64,000 nt of DNA from JBBSOK01 sp965219125 (GTDB lineage Bacteria > Bacteroidota > Bacteroidia > Flavobacteriales > Flavobacteriaceae): assembly GCA_965219125.1 (NCBI GenBank), contig CBDCMO010000002.1, positions 2,294,001-2,358,000 of the forward strand, given 5' to 3'. The translations under genes were made by a program, and so were the position numbers. The notes beneath the pieces are model-generated. The model did no database searches. It was not told the origin of the DNA and saw only the letters and a program-made list of their open reading frames with translations. This document shows, piece after piece, positions 42,894 to 52,846 of this stretch (positions are counted from its first letter, which is position 1; each line of letters starts with the position of its first letter).

Positions 42894-43684
42894 TGTACTT
42901 GTATTTGTACAACAAAACCTTCACTGCCGCGAACATTAAAAACCGTATCATCTTCAAAAATTAAATATTGGGCTTTTATGCCTTTTAAAACGCCTTCAAA
43001 AAAAGGATTTTTTTCAAGATTTAAGCTTTTCAATTTTTTTGGATATTGTAAAACTGGAAATTGAAGGTGTGTTTCTTTATTATTTTCAATAAAATAGGGT
43101 AGTGCTTCTTCGGGAATATATTTTTTTAGTTCGTCGCGTTTTGCTGCCAAATCTACATCTACAATATCATTCTTTAACATTGTGCGCCAATTTGTTTTGT
43201 CGCTTACGTAGTCTTTTAGGGCGATTTCGGTTATTCCGGCAAGGTATCTGTTTGGTACTTCAACAATTTCAATTGCTTCGTGCGCGCCTTGGTCAATCCA
43301 ACGTGTTGGCACTTGTGTTTTGCGAGTAACACCAACCTTTACATCGCTGCTGTTTGCCAAATAAACAATGTGTGGCGTTAATTGCACGCGTTTTTCGTAT
43401 TCTAAATCTCGGTCTTCAATACCTAAATGTGCTTTGCTATTTTCGGGGTTTATTATCCAATCGGCTGCTTGCGGTATTTCAAAAAAACAATCGTAACAAA
43501 AACCTTGTCTATATATTTTCTTTTCTTTTCCGCAATTAAGGCATTGATATTTTAAGAAATTGATGGAAATTTTTTTGTCAAGTAATTGGTTCATCTGTAA
43601 AAAATCGCTTTCAAAAACAAGATAATATTGAATTGGCGATCCAATTTCAGTTCTCATTTTAGTTAAAACGCCTTCGTAAATCAT
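42890..43684 (-). CDS. DUF2797 family protein
   Basis: The 264-residue protein belongs to DUF2797, with N-terminal zinc-finger-like cysteines (CLNCG...CYDC) and the block HIVYLANSSDVKVGVTRKTQVPTRWIDQG, typical of the family and GIY-YIG-like in appearance. Function is unknown; the cysteine set suggests metal binding. It ends in a shared TTAA with the convergent queuosine transporter (4-base overlap). Confidence 0.85.
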   Translation of the reverse strand: MIYEGVLTKMRTEIGSPIQYYLVFESDFLQMNQLLDKKISINFLKYQCLNCGKEKKIYRQGFCYDCFFEIPQAADWIINPENSKAHLGIEDRDLEYEKRVQLTPHIVYLANSSDVKVGVTRKTQVPTRWIDQGAHEAIEIVEVPNRYLAGITEIALKDYVSDKTNWRTMLKNDIVDVDLAAKRDELKKYIPEEALPYFIENNKETHLQFPVLQYPKKLKSLNLEKNPFFEGVLKGIKAQYLIFEDDTVFNVRGSEGFVVQIQVH

Positions 43685-43808
43685 ATTATAGTTTGAATTG
43701 TTTTTGGTATCAAAAAAGCTTCGAAATTTGAATTAGTTATTTTGAAATTTCAAGCATTTATTCTAAAAAGAATTTACCTATTTTTATGCCATAAAGATAC
43801 TGCAACCT

Positions 43809-45323
43809 ATGCCAATTCCCTTAGTAAATTCCATTGCATCGTGGTTTTTGAAAAAGCGTTTTCATCAAATAGACCTTTTTCTAAAATATCCAATTGAAGT
43901 GCAGGAGGAGTTACTTCAAAATTTAATACAGAAAGCGAAATATACTGAAATTGGGAGAGAATTCGATTTTTCAAGTATTTATACCTATGCCGAATTTGCT
44001 AATAGGATACCTGTTACAAGTTATGAGGATAATGAAAAACGCATACAGAGAGCTCGTAAAGGAGAAACCAACATTTTTTGGCCCACACCAATTAGGTGGT
44101 TTGCAAAAAGTAGTGGTACTACAAATGCTAAAAGTAAGTTTATCCCGGTAAGCAATGATTCTTTGGAAGATTGTCATTACGCTGCAAGTAAGGATTTGTT
44201 GTGTATGTACTTAAATAACAATCCAGATTCTCAATTATTTTTGGGCAAAGGATTACGATTGGGCGGCAGTAAGGAGTTGTACACTAAAAAAGGAACAGTT
44301 TTTGGCGATCTTTCAGCAATTTTAATTGATAATATGCCGTTTTGGGCAGAATTTAGCAGCACGCCAAGTAATGAAATTTCGCTTCTCGGGAATTGGGAAA
44401 CAAAAATGCAGGCCATAGTTGATGAAACCATTAAAGAAAATGTAACAAGTTTGGCTGGCGTTCCCTCATGGATGCTCGTTCTTTTAAACAATGTTGTTGA
44501 AACCACAGGAAGAGGAAATCTGTTTGAGGTTTGGCCAAATTTAGAAGTTTATTTTCATGGTGGCGTAAGCTTTGAACCATATATTGATCAATATAATAAT
44601 TTACTGCCAAAGGAGAATTTTAGGTATTATGAAATCTATAATGCTTCGGAAGGGTTTTTTGCCATTCAAGATAGAAATTCTAACAAGGAATTATTGTTGA
44701 TGCTGGATTATGGAATCTTCTATGAATTTATCCCGATGGATGTTTATGGAACAGATAAAGAAAAAGTGATCGCGCTTAAGGATGTTGAAGAAGACAAAAA
44801 TTACGCAATAATTATTACAACAAACGCTGGTTTATGGCGGTATAAAATTGGCGATACCGTACGTTTTACGTCTATAAATCCATACCGAATTAAAGTTACG
44901 GGCCGCACAAAACATTATATAAATGCTTTTGGAGAAGAGCTTATTATCGAAAATGCCGAAGCAGCTTTACGAAAGGCTACACAATTAACGGCGTCAGAAA
45001 TTGTGGACTATACAGCCGCTCCCATTTTTATGGAAGGCAAACAAAAAGGCTCACACGAATGGATTATCGAATTTAAAAATCCACCGAAAGATCTAAAGAT
45101 TTTTTCTGAATATTTAGACAAAGCATTACAAGAAGAAAACAGTGATTACGAGGCCAAACGAGCTAACAATCTTACTTTAAATGCACCGAAAGTTCACGTT
45201 GCACGCCGAAATTTATTTTACGATTGGCTGAAAAAAAAGGATAAATTGGGGGGACAGCACAAAGTGCCAAGACTTTCAAATTCCCGAAACTATATTGACG
45301 AGTTGCTGTTGATGAATTCCTAA
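43809..45323 (+). CDS. GH3 auxin-responsive-promoter-family protein
   Basis: The 504-residue protein matches the plant GH3 / bacterial GH3-like family of acyl-adenylate-forming amido synthetases. Visible blocks include the nucleotide-binding SSGTTNAKSKFIP, then YNASEGFF with conserved E, and TNAGLWRYKIGDTVRF followed by VTGRTKHYINAFGEEL. These are ATP/AMP motifs of the ANL fold. Its acyl and amine substrates are unknown in bacteria. It is monocistronic and followed by a bidirectional terminator. Confidence 0.9.
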   Translation: MPIPLVNSIASWFLKKRFHQIDLFLKYPIEVQEELLQNLIQKAKYTEIGREFDFSSIYTYAEFANRIPVTSYEDNEKRIQRARKGETNIFWPTPIRWFAKSSGTTNAKSKFIPVSNDSLEDCHYAASKDLLCMYLNNNPDSQLFLGKGLRLGGSKELYTKKGTVFGDLSAILIDNMPFWAEFSSTPSNEISLLGNWETKMQAIVDETIKENVTSLAGVPSWMLVLLNNVVETTGRGNLFEVWPNLEVYFHGGVSFEPYIDQYNNLLPKENFRYYEIYNASEGFFAIQDRNSNKELLLMLDYGIFYEFIPMDVYGTDKEKVIALKDVEEDKNYAIIITTNAGLWRYKIGDTVRFTSINPYRIKVTGRTKHYINAFGEELIIENAEAALRKATQLTASEIVDYTAAPIFMEGKQKGSHEWIIEFKNPPKDLKIFSEYLDKALQEENSDYEAKRANNLTLNAPKVHVARRNLFYDWLKKKDKLGGQHKVPRLSNSRNYIDELLLMNS

Positions 45324-45344
45324 TAAAAAATGTAATTAAAGCCG

Positions 45345-45377
45345 CAAAAAAAACGCTGGCAATTTGCCAGCGTTTTT
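45345..45377. terminator. Bidirectional terminator between the GH3 gene and clpX
   Basis: AAAAAACGCTGGCAA and TTGCCAGCGTTTTTT form a near-perfect 15-bp stem. It stands between the two convergent stops (45323 and 45411) and has T-tracts on both strands. Confidence 0.9.
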
Positions 45378-45410
45378 TAGAATTAGATTTTATTGAATTT
45401 GAAATGATTA

Positions 45411-46643
45411 TTATGAAACTGCTTTCAATTTTTTAATCGTGCTTTTATTTAATTTAGCCTCAGCATATTCCCTTGTTACGTGTAATTCTTTTTCTCCGTT
45501 ACTTGGCATTTCGTACATCGCATCAGTTAAAACTGCCTCGCATAATGAACGTAAACCACGAGCTCCTAATTTATAATCTATTGCTTGTTCAACAATAAAA
45601 TCTAAGGCTTCTTCGGTAATTACAAATTCAATCCCATCCATTTCAAACAATTTTTTGTATTGTTTTATGATGGCATTTTTAGGTTCAGTTAAAATTGCTC
45701 GAAGAGTTTCTTTATCTAATGGATTCATATACGTTAGAACAGGCAAACGACCGATAATTTCAGGAATAAGTCCAAAATCTTTTAAATCTTTGGGGATAAT
45801 ATATTTTAGCATATTATCCTTATCCATAGTATTTTCCTGCTGCGCGGCGGTAAAACCAACTGCTTGCATATTCAATCTTTTCGAGATGTGTCTATTAATT
45901 CCATCAAAAGCTCCACCTGCAATAAACAGAATATTTTCAGTATTTACCTCAATAAATTTTTGGTCGGGATGTTTTCTGCCTCCTTTTGGTGGAACGTTTA
46001 CTGTTGTGCCTTCCAATAATTTAAGTAGTGCTTGCTGAACACCTTCACCACTTACATCACGTGTGATTGATGGGTTGTCGCTCTTTCGGGCAATTTTATC
46101 TATTTCATCAATAAAAACAATTCCGTTTTCGGCTTTTTCTAGGTTGTAATCTGCTGCTTGTAATAATCGCGTCAGAATACTTTCAACATCTTCGCCCACG
46201 TAACCAGCTTCTGTTAATACTGTTGCATCAACAATTGCTAAAGGAACATTCAGCATTCTTGCAATTGTTTTTGCAATTAATGTTTTTCCGGTTCCGGTTT
46301 GCCCAACAATAATTATATTACTTTTTTGAATTTCAATATCATCATCACTTGGTGGTTGCAGCAATCTTTTATAGTGATTGTAAACCGCAACTGACATTAC
46401 CCTTTTAGAAAAATCTTGCCCAATAATATAATCATCCAAAAAAGCCTTTATCATTTGCGGCTTCTTCAACATTAAATCTTTTGAAATTTCGCCGTTGTTA
46501 GTATGCAATGCTTCTTCGGCAACAATACCGTGTGCTTGTTCAATACAGCGATCGCAAATATGGGCATCCAATCCTGCAATAAGCAATTTGGTTTCGGCTT
46601 TTTTACGTCCGCAAAACGAACATTCTAAATCTTCTTTTGCCAT
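45411..46643 (-). CDS. clpX: ClpX ATPase subunit of ClpXP
   Basis: The 410-residue protein has the N-terminal zinc-binding C4 motif (C8, C11, C30, C33), Walker A GQTGTGKT (114-121), Walker B VFIDEIDK (175-182), and conserved sensor and GYVGEDVE pore-loop motifs. It unfolds substrates and feeds them to ClpP. clpP lies upstream on the same strand (86-base gap) and the trigger factor beyond it, as in many bacteria. Confidence 0.97.
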   Translation of the reverse strand: MAKEDLECSFCGRKKAETKLLIAGLDAHICDRCIEQAHGIVAEEALHTNNGEISKDLMLKKPQMIKAFLDDYIIGQDFSKRVMSVAVYNHYKRLLQPPSDDDIEIQKSNIIIVGQTGTGKTLIAKTIARMLNVPLAIVDATVLTEAGYVGEDVESILTRLLQAADYNLEKAENGIVFIDEIDKIARKSDNPSITRDVSGEGVQQALLKLLEGTTVNVPPKGGRKHPDQKFIEVNTENILFIAGGAFDGINRHISKRLNMQAVGFTAAQQENTMDKDNMLKYIIPKDLKDFGLIPEIIGRLPVLTYMNPLDKETLRAILTEPKNAIIKQYKKLFEMDGIEFVITEEALDFIVEQAIDYKLGARGLRSLCEAVLTDAMYEMPSNGEKELHVTREYAEAKLNKSTIKKLKAVS

Positions 46644-46729
46644 TTTATAGCTTTATTTTTTTTGAGGGTTTTAAATACTCAAAATAATTTAAAAAGTGTT
46701 GAGATGTTAAAAACAAAACAGAAATCTAT

Positions 46730-47416
46730 CTATTTATTTTTGTCTCCACGGGTTAAAATTTCATCTATCATACCATATTCAAGCGCTTTGTCTGCCTTCA
46801 TCCAATAATCACGATCACTATCATCGTGAACTTTCTCATAGGTTTGGCCTGTGTGTTTTGCTATAATATCGTATAATTCTTTTTTCAAGCTTATAATTTC
46901 TCTTGCGGTAATTTCAATATCGCTGGCTTGACCTTGCGCGCCGCCTAAAGGTTGATGTATCATAACACGCGAATGTGTTAAACCACTTCGTTTTCCTTTT
47001 TCGCCTGCACATAATAAAACTGCAGCCATACTTGCTGCCATTCCTGTACAGATTGTTGCAACATCTGGCTTTATAAATTGCATAGTGTCATAAATCCCCA
47101 AACCTGCGTAAACGCTACCGCCCGGCGAATTTATATAAATTTGAATATCGCGCGCAGCATCTGTACTTGCCAAAAATAGCAATTGCGCTTGCACAATATT
47201 TGCAACTTGATCATTAATGCCTGTACCCAAAAATATGATTCTGTCCATCATTAACCGCGAAAATACATCCATAGCAACTGCGTTCATTTGGCGTTCTTCA
47301 ATAATGTTTGGTGTAAGGCCAACGGGATTCATGCTGCTTATTATTTTATCATAATAGGTGCTGCTTACACCTTGATCTTTTATTGCGAAGTTTTTAAACT
47401 CTTTAGTAATATCCAT
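46730..47416 (-). CDS. clpP: ClpP protease subunit
   Basis: The 228-residue protein has the catalytic triad: S129 (GMAASMA), H154 (MIHQPLGG) and D199. The N-terminal 25 residues are extra compared with the mature form and probably processed. It forms a double heptamer that degrades proteins fed by ClpX. It sits between trigger factor and clpX on the minus strand, as in the conserved tig-clpP-clpX order. Confidence 0.97.
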   Translation of the reverse strand: MDITKEFKNFAIKDQGVSSTYYDKIISSMNPVGLTPNIIEERQMNAVAMDVFSRLMMDRIIFLGTGINDQVANIVQAQLLFLASTDAARDIQIYINSPGGSVYAGLGIYDTMQFIKPDVATICTGMAASMAAVLLCAGEKGKRSGLTHSRVMIHQPLGGAQGQASDIEITAREIISLKKELYDIIAKHTGQTYEKVHDDSDRDYWMKADKALEYGMIDEILTRGDKNK

Positions 47417-47494
47417 AAATTTTTAACTTGTTTCTTGTTATAATTTTTTCTTCGGAAGTGGTTTTGAAAAATAACTTTTCCACAGAAAATGAAA

Positions 47495-47522
47495 AGGCGT
47501 TAAATATAAAAATTCAACGCCT
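47495..47522 (-). terminator. Hairpin between trigger factor and clpP
   Basis: AGGCGTT (47495-47501) and AACGCCT (47516-47522) form a 7-bp stem with a 14-base loop. On the minus strand it is followed by TTTTC. It may partly end the trigger-factor message ahead of clpP. Confidence 0.5.
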
Positions 47523-47546
47523 AAAGATACTTATTTTTTGAAAGAT

Positions 47547-48866
47547 TTATGAGTAGGCTTCTTTTATGAATGTTTCGTAGCTTACCTCTTTTTCTTTGAT
47601 TTTTATGTTTTCATTGAAAAATTCAAGCAATTTGTTCGTGTTTAATTGGTCACTCAAACGTTTTACTTCTTCTTGATTGCTTAAAATACGTGCCGCAATA
47701 CCATCAAGTTCTTCATCTGAAGGATCCATTTGACCAAATTGCGCCATCTGTGCTTTAATCATATTTCTGGAATATTCTTTTAGCTCGTCAAAAGATACTT
47801 GGAGTTTATTTTCGTTACGTAATTTTCCTTCAATTAATTGGTAGCGCAAACCTTTTTTGCTTCTTTCGTATTCAACTTTTGCATCTTCTTCCGAAAGTCT
47901 TTTCTCGCCGCCCATTTGTATCCATTTTTCAAGGAAAGTATCGGGCAGTTCAAATTTTGTATTGTCGATTAAGGTTTCAATTACTTCATCCAAAAACTTT
48001 TGGTCACTTTGTTGCTCAAATTGTTTTTCGGCATCTTCCTTGATTTTTGCTTTTAGTTCATCTTCAGAAGTAACCGCATCTTTTCCGAAAAGTTTATCGA
48101 AAAGTTCGGCGTTTAAGTCTGCCATTTTACGGGTGTTTACTTCTTCGATAGTAAATTCAACTTCAACATCTAAACCGTGTGCAGCCTCGTGTTCAACACC
48201 AAAATATTTTTGATTGTCGTGGTCGTTCTTAAACATTCCTTTGGTTGAAAGTTTCACTGTGTCTCCAACTTTTGCGCCTAGTAATGCATTTGCTTGTTCT
48301 TTGCCGTCAATCATTTCAAGGTCGATTGTGGTTTTTTTATTTATAGCTTTTTCTTCATTTGTAAAGGTTCCTGTTACTTCATCACCTTTTTCAACTTCAT
48401 TTTTGCTCTCCAATTTTCCGTATTGTTTACGAATTGCTTTTATTTGGTTCGCAAGCATTTCTTCATCTGCAACAACCTTATATTTTTGTACAGGCTTTGC
48501 TTTTAAATCAATTTCAAAAGAAGGGGCAAGGCCTAAATCGAATTCAAATGTAAAATCGTCATTCTCCCAATTTACGTCGGCTTCATTTTTCGGCAATGGG
48601 CTACCCAAAACATCCAATTTTTCTTCAGTAAGAAATTTTTGAAGACTTTCTTGCAAAAGTTTGTTCACTTCTTCAACCAAAACCGCTTTCCCATATTGTT
48701 TTTGAACCATTCCCATTGGAATTTGTCCTTTTCTAAATCCTGGAATGTTCGCAGTTTTTTTGTAATTGTTAAGTACTTTAGCAACTTTATCTTTATAATC
48801 TTCTTTAACAATCGCAACTGTTATAACAGCATTTAAATTGTCTATTTCTTTCTTTGTAATATTCAT
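47547..48866 (-). CDS. tig: Trigger factor (ribosome-bound chaperone)
   Basis: The ATG at 48866 gives a 439-residue protein starting MNITKKEIDNLNAV; an upstream in-frame extension of 15 residues is not family-like. The ribosome-binding motif GFRKGQIP lies at about 42-49 (usual GFRxGKxP). The PPIase (FKBP-like) part is degenerate, as is common in Bacteroidota, and the C-terminal chaperone arms are helical. It folds nascent chains. It is the first gene of the tig-clpP-clpX group. Confidence 0.95.
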   Translation of the reverse strand: MNITKKEIDNLNAVITVAIVKEDYKDKVAKVLNNYKKTANIPGFRKGQIPMGMVQKQYGKAVLVEEVNKLLQESLQKFLTEEKLDVLGSPLPKNEADVNWENDDFTFEFDLGLAPSFEIDLKAKPVQKYKVVADEEMLANQIKAIRKQYGKLESKNEVEKGDEVTGTFTNEEKAINKKTTIDLEMIDGKEQANALLGAKVGDTVKLSTKGMFKNDHDNQKYFGVEHEAAHGLDVEVEFTIEEVNTRKMADLNAELFDKLFGKDAVTSEDELKAKIKEDAEKQFEQQSDQKFLDEVIETLIDNTKFELPDTFLEKWIQMGGEKRLSEEDAKVEYERSKKGLRYQLIEGKLRNENKLQVSFDELKEYSRNMIKAQMAQFGQMDPSDEELDGIAARILSNQEEVKRLSDQLNTNKLLEFFNENIKIKEKEVSYETFIKEAYS

Positions 48867-49004
48867 TTCAGTAAAAATTTTACCCTTTAATTTGGGGATG
48901 CGAAAATACAATCTTTTGTGCGTGCAACCAAAACTTTAGAATTTTTAAAAGATTTACGTTTTAAAATCTGATACTTTTTTATTTCAATTTAAAAAATCCC
49001 AAAA

Positions 49005-49037
49005 AAAAATCGTCCCCAAGTTGCAGGAACGATTTTT
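49005..49037 (-). terminator. Terminator after the GDSL lipoprotein gene
   Basis: AAAAATCGT (49005-49013) and ACGATTTTT (49029-49037) form a 9-bp stem, extended by a CC/GG pair, followed on the minus strand by a long T-run. It ends the two-gene transcript (FadL-GDSL). Confidence 0.8.
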
Positions 49038-49057
49038 AATATTACAGTGAAAAGGTA

Positions 49058-50635
49058 TTAATTATTGTTTAGAGTTACGGTTGCATAATTACCAATGTTT
49101 ACCATTGGAATTGTAGCACCATATTTTTCATTAATCGCACTCATAATAGCGTTTGCAGTAAAAGCATATCCTCTTGGAGTTGGGTGAACGCCATCTAACG
49201 AGAATGCGCCTCCAGTAACATATGTTGAGCTTAAAATGCCAGAATCAAACGCTACGCCGCTAGTTGCTATCCTTTGTAAAAATGCTTTAGCGTCTACAAA
49301 TGCTAAACCTTTAGCATCTGCAATTGCACGTATTGTCGCATTGTAAGAAGCAGCTGCATTCGCAACGGCTTGTCTTTCAGTAGGTATTAGTACATATTGA
49401 TCTTGAAGTGGGTATGTAACACCGTTTACAGACAATTGGCCTGCTTGTTCTTGCGGTACGCCAAACGCTACTAATTGTGCAACTCTTTCAAGATTTACTT
49501 TACCGATTACTGAAGAGCTGGGTAAAACCAATAAATCGCCAGAAGTTGCCTGTCTTGCTTGACCGTATTGTTGCCCATAAATAGCAGCTAAACCAGCAGG
49601 AAAACCAGCACCTTGTAAAACTTGGGTAAGTTGAGCTGATATATCAACTAAAGACTCATCTTGAACAACCACTGCACTTGCGGCATTTTGTGAAAATACT
49701 ATGGATCTTTCAGGAACACCTAAAAATGCAAATGCTTGGTTTAATTGTCCAAAAGTTGCATTTAATGTAGGTATTTGTGGGCCAAAATTAGGGTCTAATG
49801 GACTTAAAGGTGCAAATGGAACCGTTGTGAAATATGGAATTGAAGTAACATCTGCAATGTTTATTAAAACACCTTTTGCTCCGTTTGCTGTTAAAGCCTC
49901 TACTTCTTGGCTGTAAACTTGAGCAAAGACATTTGGATCCGTAATATCATTTCCACCATAAGTAGAAGGATCAAAATTTCCTGTTTGGTCTACACCAACA
50001 CCACCAGAAGTAGCGAAACTTAAAATGTCATTATTACCAATCCAAAGGCTAAAGAAAGTTGGATTTTTTGAAACTGCATCTGCAATAACAGAAGTTGACG
50101 GGCTAGTAGCAAATCTTACAAAATATGGATTTGAAGCACCGGTTGCAACACCAGCTACGTTACCATAACCCGGAGCCAATAAATGAAAACTTTTTGCTCC
50201 CGGAACACCCATATTATTAAATGGACCAACTTGTCCGGCAGTTATTTCGGTTGTTGGCATACCCTGTAAAACAACTGGACCAGGATTTCCGTTAGCGCCT
50301 ACTGCAAGTACTAATCTATTTGCGGTAATTTGATTGTCATTTAATAAAAGACCACCAAAGTTGTCATTTACCAAAGGTTGCGTAAAAACTCCGCCACCAG
50401 CTAATGCAAACTGTTGAGCCATAATATTTGGATAGCTATTTTCTTGTCCTGTAAGGTATAAAGCTCCATCTGCGTAACCAGCAGTTAGTGAGTTTCCAAC
50501 AGCTACGTAGTTGGATAAATCTGCTGTGCCACTAGAGTAAAAACCTACATCTGTAACAGGAGTATCAAATTCTGGGTCGCAACTTACTAAGCTAATCGCT
50601 AGAAATACGAATAAATATTTTATAATGTTTTTCAT
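49058..50635 (-). CDS. SGNH/GDSL hydrolase, lipoprotein
   Basis: The 525-residue protein starts MKNIIKYLFVFLAISLVSC with a lipobox (lipidated C19). The catalytic block I is VGNSLTAG with S49; block III includes WIGNNDI; and block V is LDGVHPTPRGY with the Asp-His pair near the C-terminus. It hydrolyses esters of lipids or sugars, substrate unknown. It is unusually long for the family because of a large central insert. It lies 11 bases downstream of the FadL-type gene and is co-transcribed with it. Confidence 0.92.
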   Translation of the reverse strand: MKNIIKYLFVFLAISLVSCDPEFDTPVTDVGFYSSGTADLSNYVAVGNSLTAGYADGALYLTGQENSYPNIMAQQFALAGGGVFTQPLVNDNFGGLLLNDNQITANRLVLAVGANGNPGPVVLQGMPTTEITAGQVGPFNNMGVPGAKSFHLLAPGYGNVAGVATGASNPYFVRFATSPSTSVIADAVSKNPTFFSLWIGNNDILSFATSGGVGVDQTGNFDPSTYGGNDITDPNVFAQVYSQEVEALTANGAKGVLINIADVTSIPYFTTVPFAPLSPLDPNFGPQIPTLNATFGQLNQAFAFLGVPERSIVFSQNAASAVVVQDESLVDISAQLTQVLQGAGFPAGLAAIYGQQYGQARQATSGDLLVLPSSSVIGKVNLERVAQLVAFGVPQEQAGQLSVNGVTYPLQDQYVLIPTERQAVANAAASYNATIRAIADAKGLAFVDAKAFLQRIATSGVAFDSGILSSTYVTGGAFSLDGVHPTPRGYAFTANAIMSAINEKYGATIPMVNIGNYATVTLNNN

Positions 50636-50646
50636 TTTTTTCTTTT

Positions 50647-51897
50647 TTACATTTTATAAGTAAGACCTAAACCAGGAACAAATGCGTTGCTTTTATAAGT
50701 ACCGCTAAATGGAGCAGCAACACCATTTTCTAAATAGTAATCATACGAAGCATTAATTTCCTTAAACTTAACGTAAAGAAAAGAAGCATCTATCGCTAGT
50801 CTTTTCCCAACATTAAAACTTAAACCAGCAGTATAGTTATTGCTATCATTACGTGGTGTTTCTGGCGCAAAATAACCATCTTGTACTGGAGATTCATCAA
50901 AGTAGTAACCAGCTCGCAATGTAAACATATCGGTTGCTTTGTATTGCAAGCCAAAACGATATGTTGAAGCGTTTTTATAATTTCTTAAGTTTTTAGAATC
51001 TGGGATATTTGGATCGGCAAAATCTATATCCAAAGATTCATATACATCCCAAAAGGCACGGTTGTAATCAAATGCGAATAATAATTTATCGCAAAATTCA
51101 TAAGAAAGGCCAACAGTCATTTCAGCCGGTAATGGTAATGATGCATTGAAGGTTGTATCTGCAAAAGGGGTTAAAGGAGAGTTTGGAATATTCTCAAAAT
51201 CGGCTTCGCCATCTTCAGCATCTAAAATAATTTCAGAGCGGTAGGTTGCACCAATGCGAAACTTTTCAGTTGGACTGAACATAGCACTTGCTGTCCATCC
51301 CCAAGCATTTACACCTTGAGCGTCTATTGTAACTTCACTTCGGTTGCCATCAAGATCGGTTAGGGTTCTGTTTAAGTTTCTATTAAAGTTTACACCTCCA
51401 GTAACATAAATTGGGCCGCCACCAACGCTGAAATATTGGCTTAACTTTATAGAAACCGTAGGTTGTATATAAATTGCCTTAAGATCTATATTGTTTACTA
51501 AATGGCTTCCTGCCCAATCATCTTCATATTTTACCTCACTACCATAAGGAGTATAGATGCCTAAACCAACCGATAGCCAATCTGTAGCTTTATAAGAAGC
51601 ATATAAATATAATGGAGTTCCAACAGGACTGTCTGTACGGGCATTTGCACCTGTTTCTGTATTTTGGTAAGCTACGTTTGAAAATACACCACTTACACCA
51701 ACAGAAATATTCAATCTATCTTCAAGATAAACTAACCCTGCGGGATTAAAAAATACAAGCTCGCTACTATTAATTACGGCAACACCTGTGTGACCCATCG
51801 CTAGCGCTTTTTGTCCTTGAATACTTACGCGATAACCACCGGCAAAAGCAGAAGCGCATGAAAGTACTAGAACGGCAAGAAATAAAACTTTCTTCAT
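50647..51897 (-). CDS. OmpP1/FadL-family outer-membrane porin
   Basis: The 416-residue protein has a signal peptide (1-19) followed by the FadL N-terminal hatch pattern GYRVSIQGQKALAMGHTGVA..NSSELVFFNPAGL (NPA and GLxxL-type sequence). The rest is beta-barrel strands ending VPGLGLTYKM. FadL proteins admit long-chain fatty acids or other hydrophobic compounds. Pairing with a lipoprotein GDSL esterase suggests uptake of lipids released by the esterase. Confidence 0.92.
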   Translation of the reverse strand: MKKVLFLAVLVLSCASAFAGGYRVSIQGQKALAMGHTGVAVINSSELVFFNPAGLVYLEDRLNISVGVSGVFSNVAYQNTETGANARTDSPVGTPLYLYASYKATDWLSVGLGIYTPYGSEVKYEDDWAGSHLVNNIDLKAIYIQPTVSIKLSQYFSVGGGPIYVTGGVNFNRNLNRTLTDLDGNRSEVTIDAQGVNAWGWTASAMFSPTEKFRIGATYRSEIILDAEDGEADFENIPNSPLTPFADTTFNASLPLPAEMTVGLSYEFCDKLLFAFDYNRAFWDVYESLDIDFADPNIPDSKNLRNYKNASTYRFGLQYKATDMFTLRAGYYFDESPVQDGYFAPETPRNDSNNYTAGLSFNVGKRLAIDASFLYVKFKEINASYDYYLENGVAAPFSGTYKSNAFVPGLGLTYKM

Positions 51898-51937
51898 AAT
51901 TACGTTTTTTGTTAGGAGTTAAATTAATATGTGATAA

Positions 51938-51969
51938 AAATTGTGTCTCCAAATACCGAAACACAATTT
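51938..51969 (-). terminator. Terminator-like hairpin after the alpha/beta hydrolase
   Basis: AAATTGTGT (51938-51946) and ACACAATTT (51961-51969) form a 9-bp perfect stem with a 14-base loop and a T-tract on the minus strand. It separates the hydrolase from the FadL gene. Confidence 0.55.
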
Positions 51970-52001
51970 GTTATGCATACATAAGAAATTATCATGCAAT
52001 G

Positions 52002-52763
52002 TTATAAAAAATCCTTAACATTTTGATAAAATTCGGTAGGATTTTCTGCGTGCAGCCAATGGCCAGCTTTTGATATGGTTTTAATTATAGCTTGCGGAAA
52101 ATGTGATTGTATCGTAACGGTATCAAAATCTACGATATAGCCTGACTTTTCGCCTTTTAAAAATAAAGTTGGTCCTTCAAATATTTCGGAATCTGTCAAG
52201 GGTTTTCCTACTTCTTCAATATTTTTCACAATTGCTGGAAGATTAAATCGTAATGAAAGCTCATCCTTTGTTTTCCAATACAAACTTTTCAGCAAAAATT
52301 GACGCGTTCCCAAATCCTTAATATAACTGGAAAGGTGCAAATCTGCATCTTCGCGCGTTTTTATTTCAGAAAAATTTAGTGATTGTAATGCTTTCAAAAT
52401 ATCTTGGTGATGTTGCGGATATTGTTTCGGTCCAATGTCTGCAATTATTAATTTTGAAATTACTTCAGTATTATTAACGGCATATTCCATAGCCGTTTTT
52501 CCGCCCATAGAATGTCCCAATAGCACGATATCATGCAACTTGTAATGATTGATGTATTTTTTCAAATCTTCAGCCATTATCTCGTAGTTGAAAATTTCTG
52601 AGTGAAAGCTATGTCCATGGTTTCTGAGGTCCACTAAATGAACTTCATAACCGTCTTCTGCAAACTGCCTTCCTAATGTTTTCCAATTATCGCCACTCCC
52701 CAAAAGACCGTGAAGTATGACAAACGGTTTTCCTTTTCCTATAATTTGTGAATGTAATATCAT
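52002..52763 (-). CDS. Alpha/beta-hydrolase (YbfF-like)
   Basis: The 253-residue protein has the nucleophile S85 in GHSMGG, the oxyanion strand HGLLGSGDNW (18-27), and the catalytic histidine in the C-terminal GHWLHAENP motif. The organisation matches the YbfF-type esterases. No signal peptide, so cytoplasmic. Natural substrate unknown. It is divergent neither from pdxJ nor the FadL gene; both are on the minus strand, with pdxJ 83 bases upstream. Confidence 0.9.
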   Translation of the reverse strand: MILHSQIIGKGKPFVILHGLLGSGDNWKTLGRQFAEDGYEVHLVDLRNHGHSFHSEIFNYEIMAEDLKKYINHYKLHDIVLLGHSMGGKTAMEYAVNNTEVISKLIIADIGPKQYPQHHQDILKALQSLNFSEIKTREDADLHLSSYIKDLGTRQFLLKSLYWKTKDELSLRFNLPAIVKNIEEVGKPLTDSEIFEGPTLFLKGEKSGYIVDFDTVTIQSHFPQAIIKTISKAGHWLHAENPTEFYQNVKDFL

Positions 52764-52846
52764 ATTTTGAAGAAATAAAATGGAAATTAAATTTCAAATC
52801 GAAACCGAAAAAAAGATAATTTTATTTGAATTGTTTAAAATAATTG

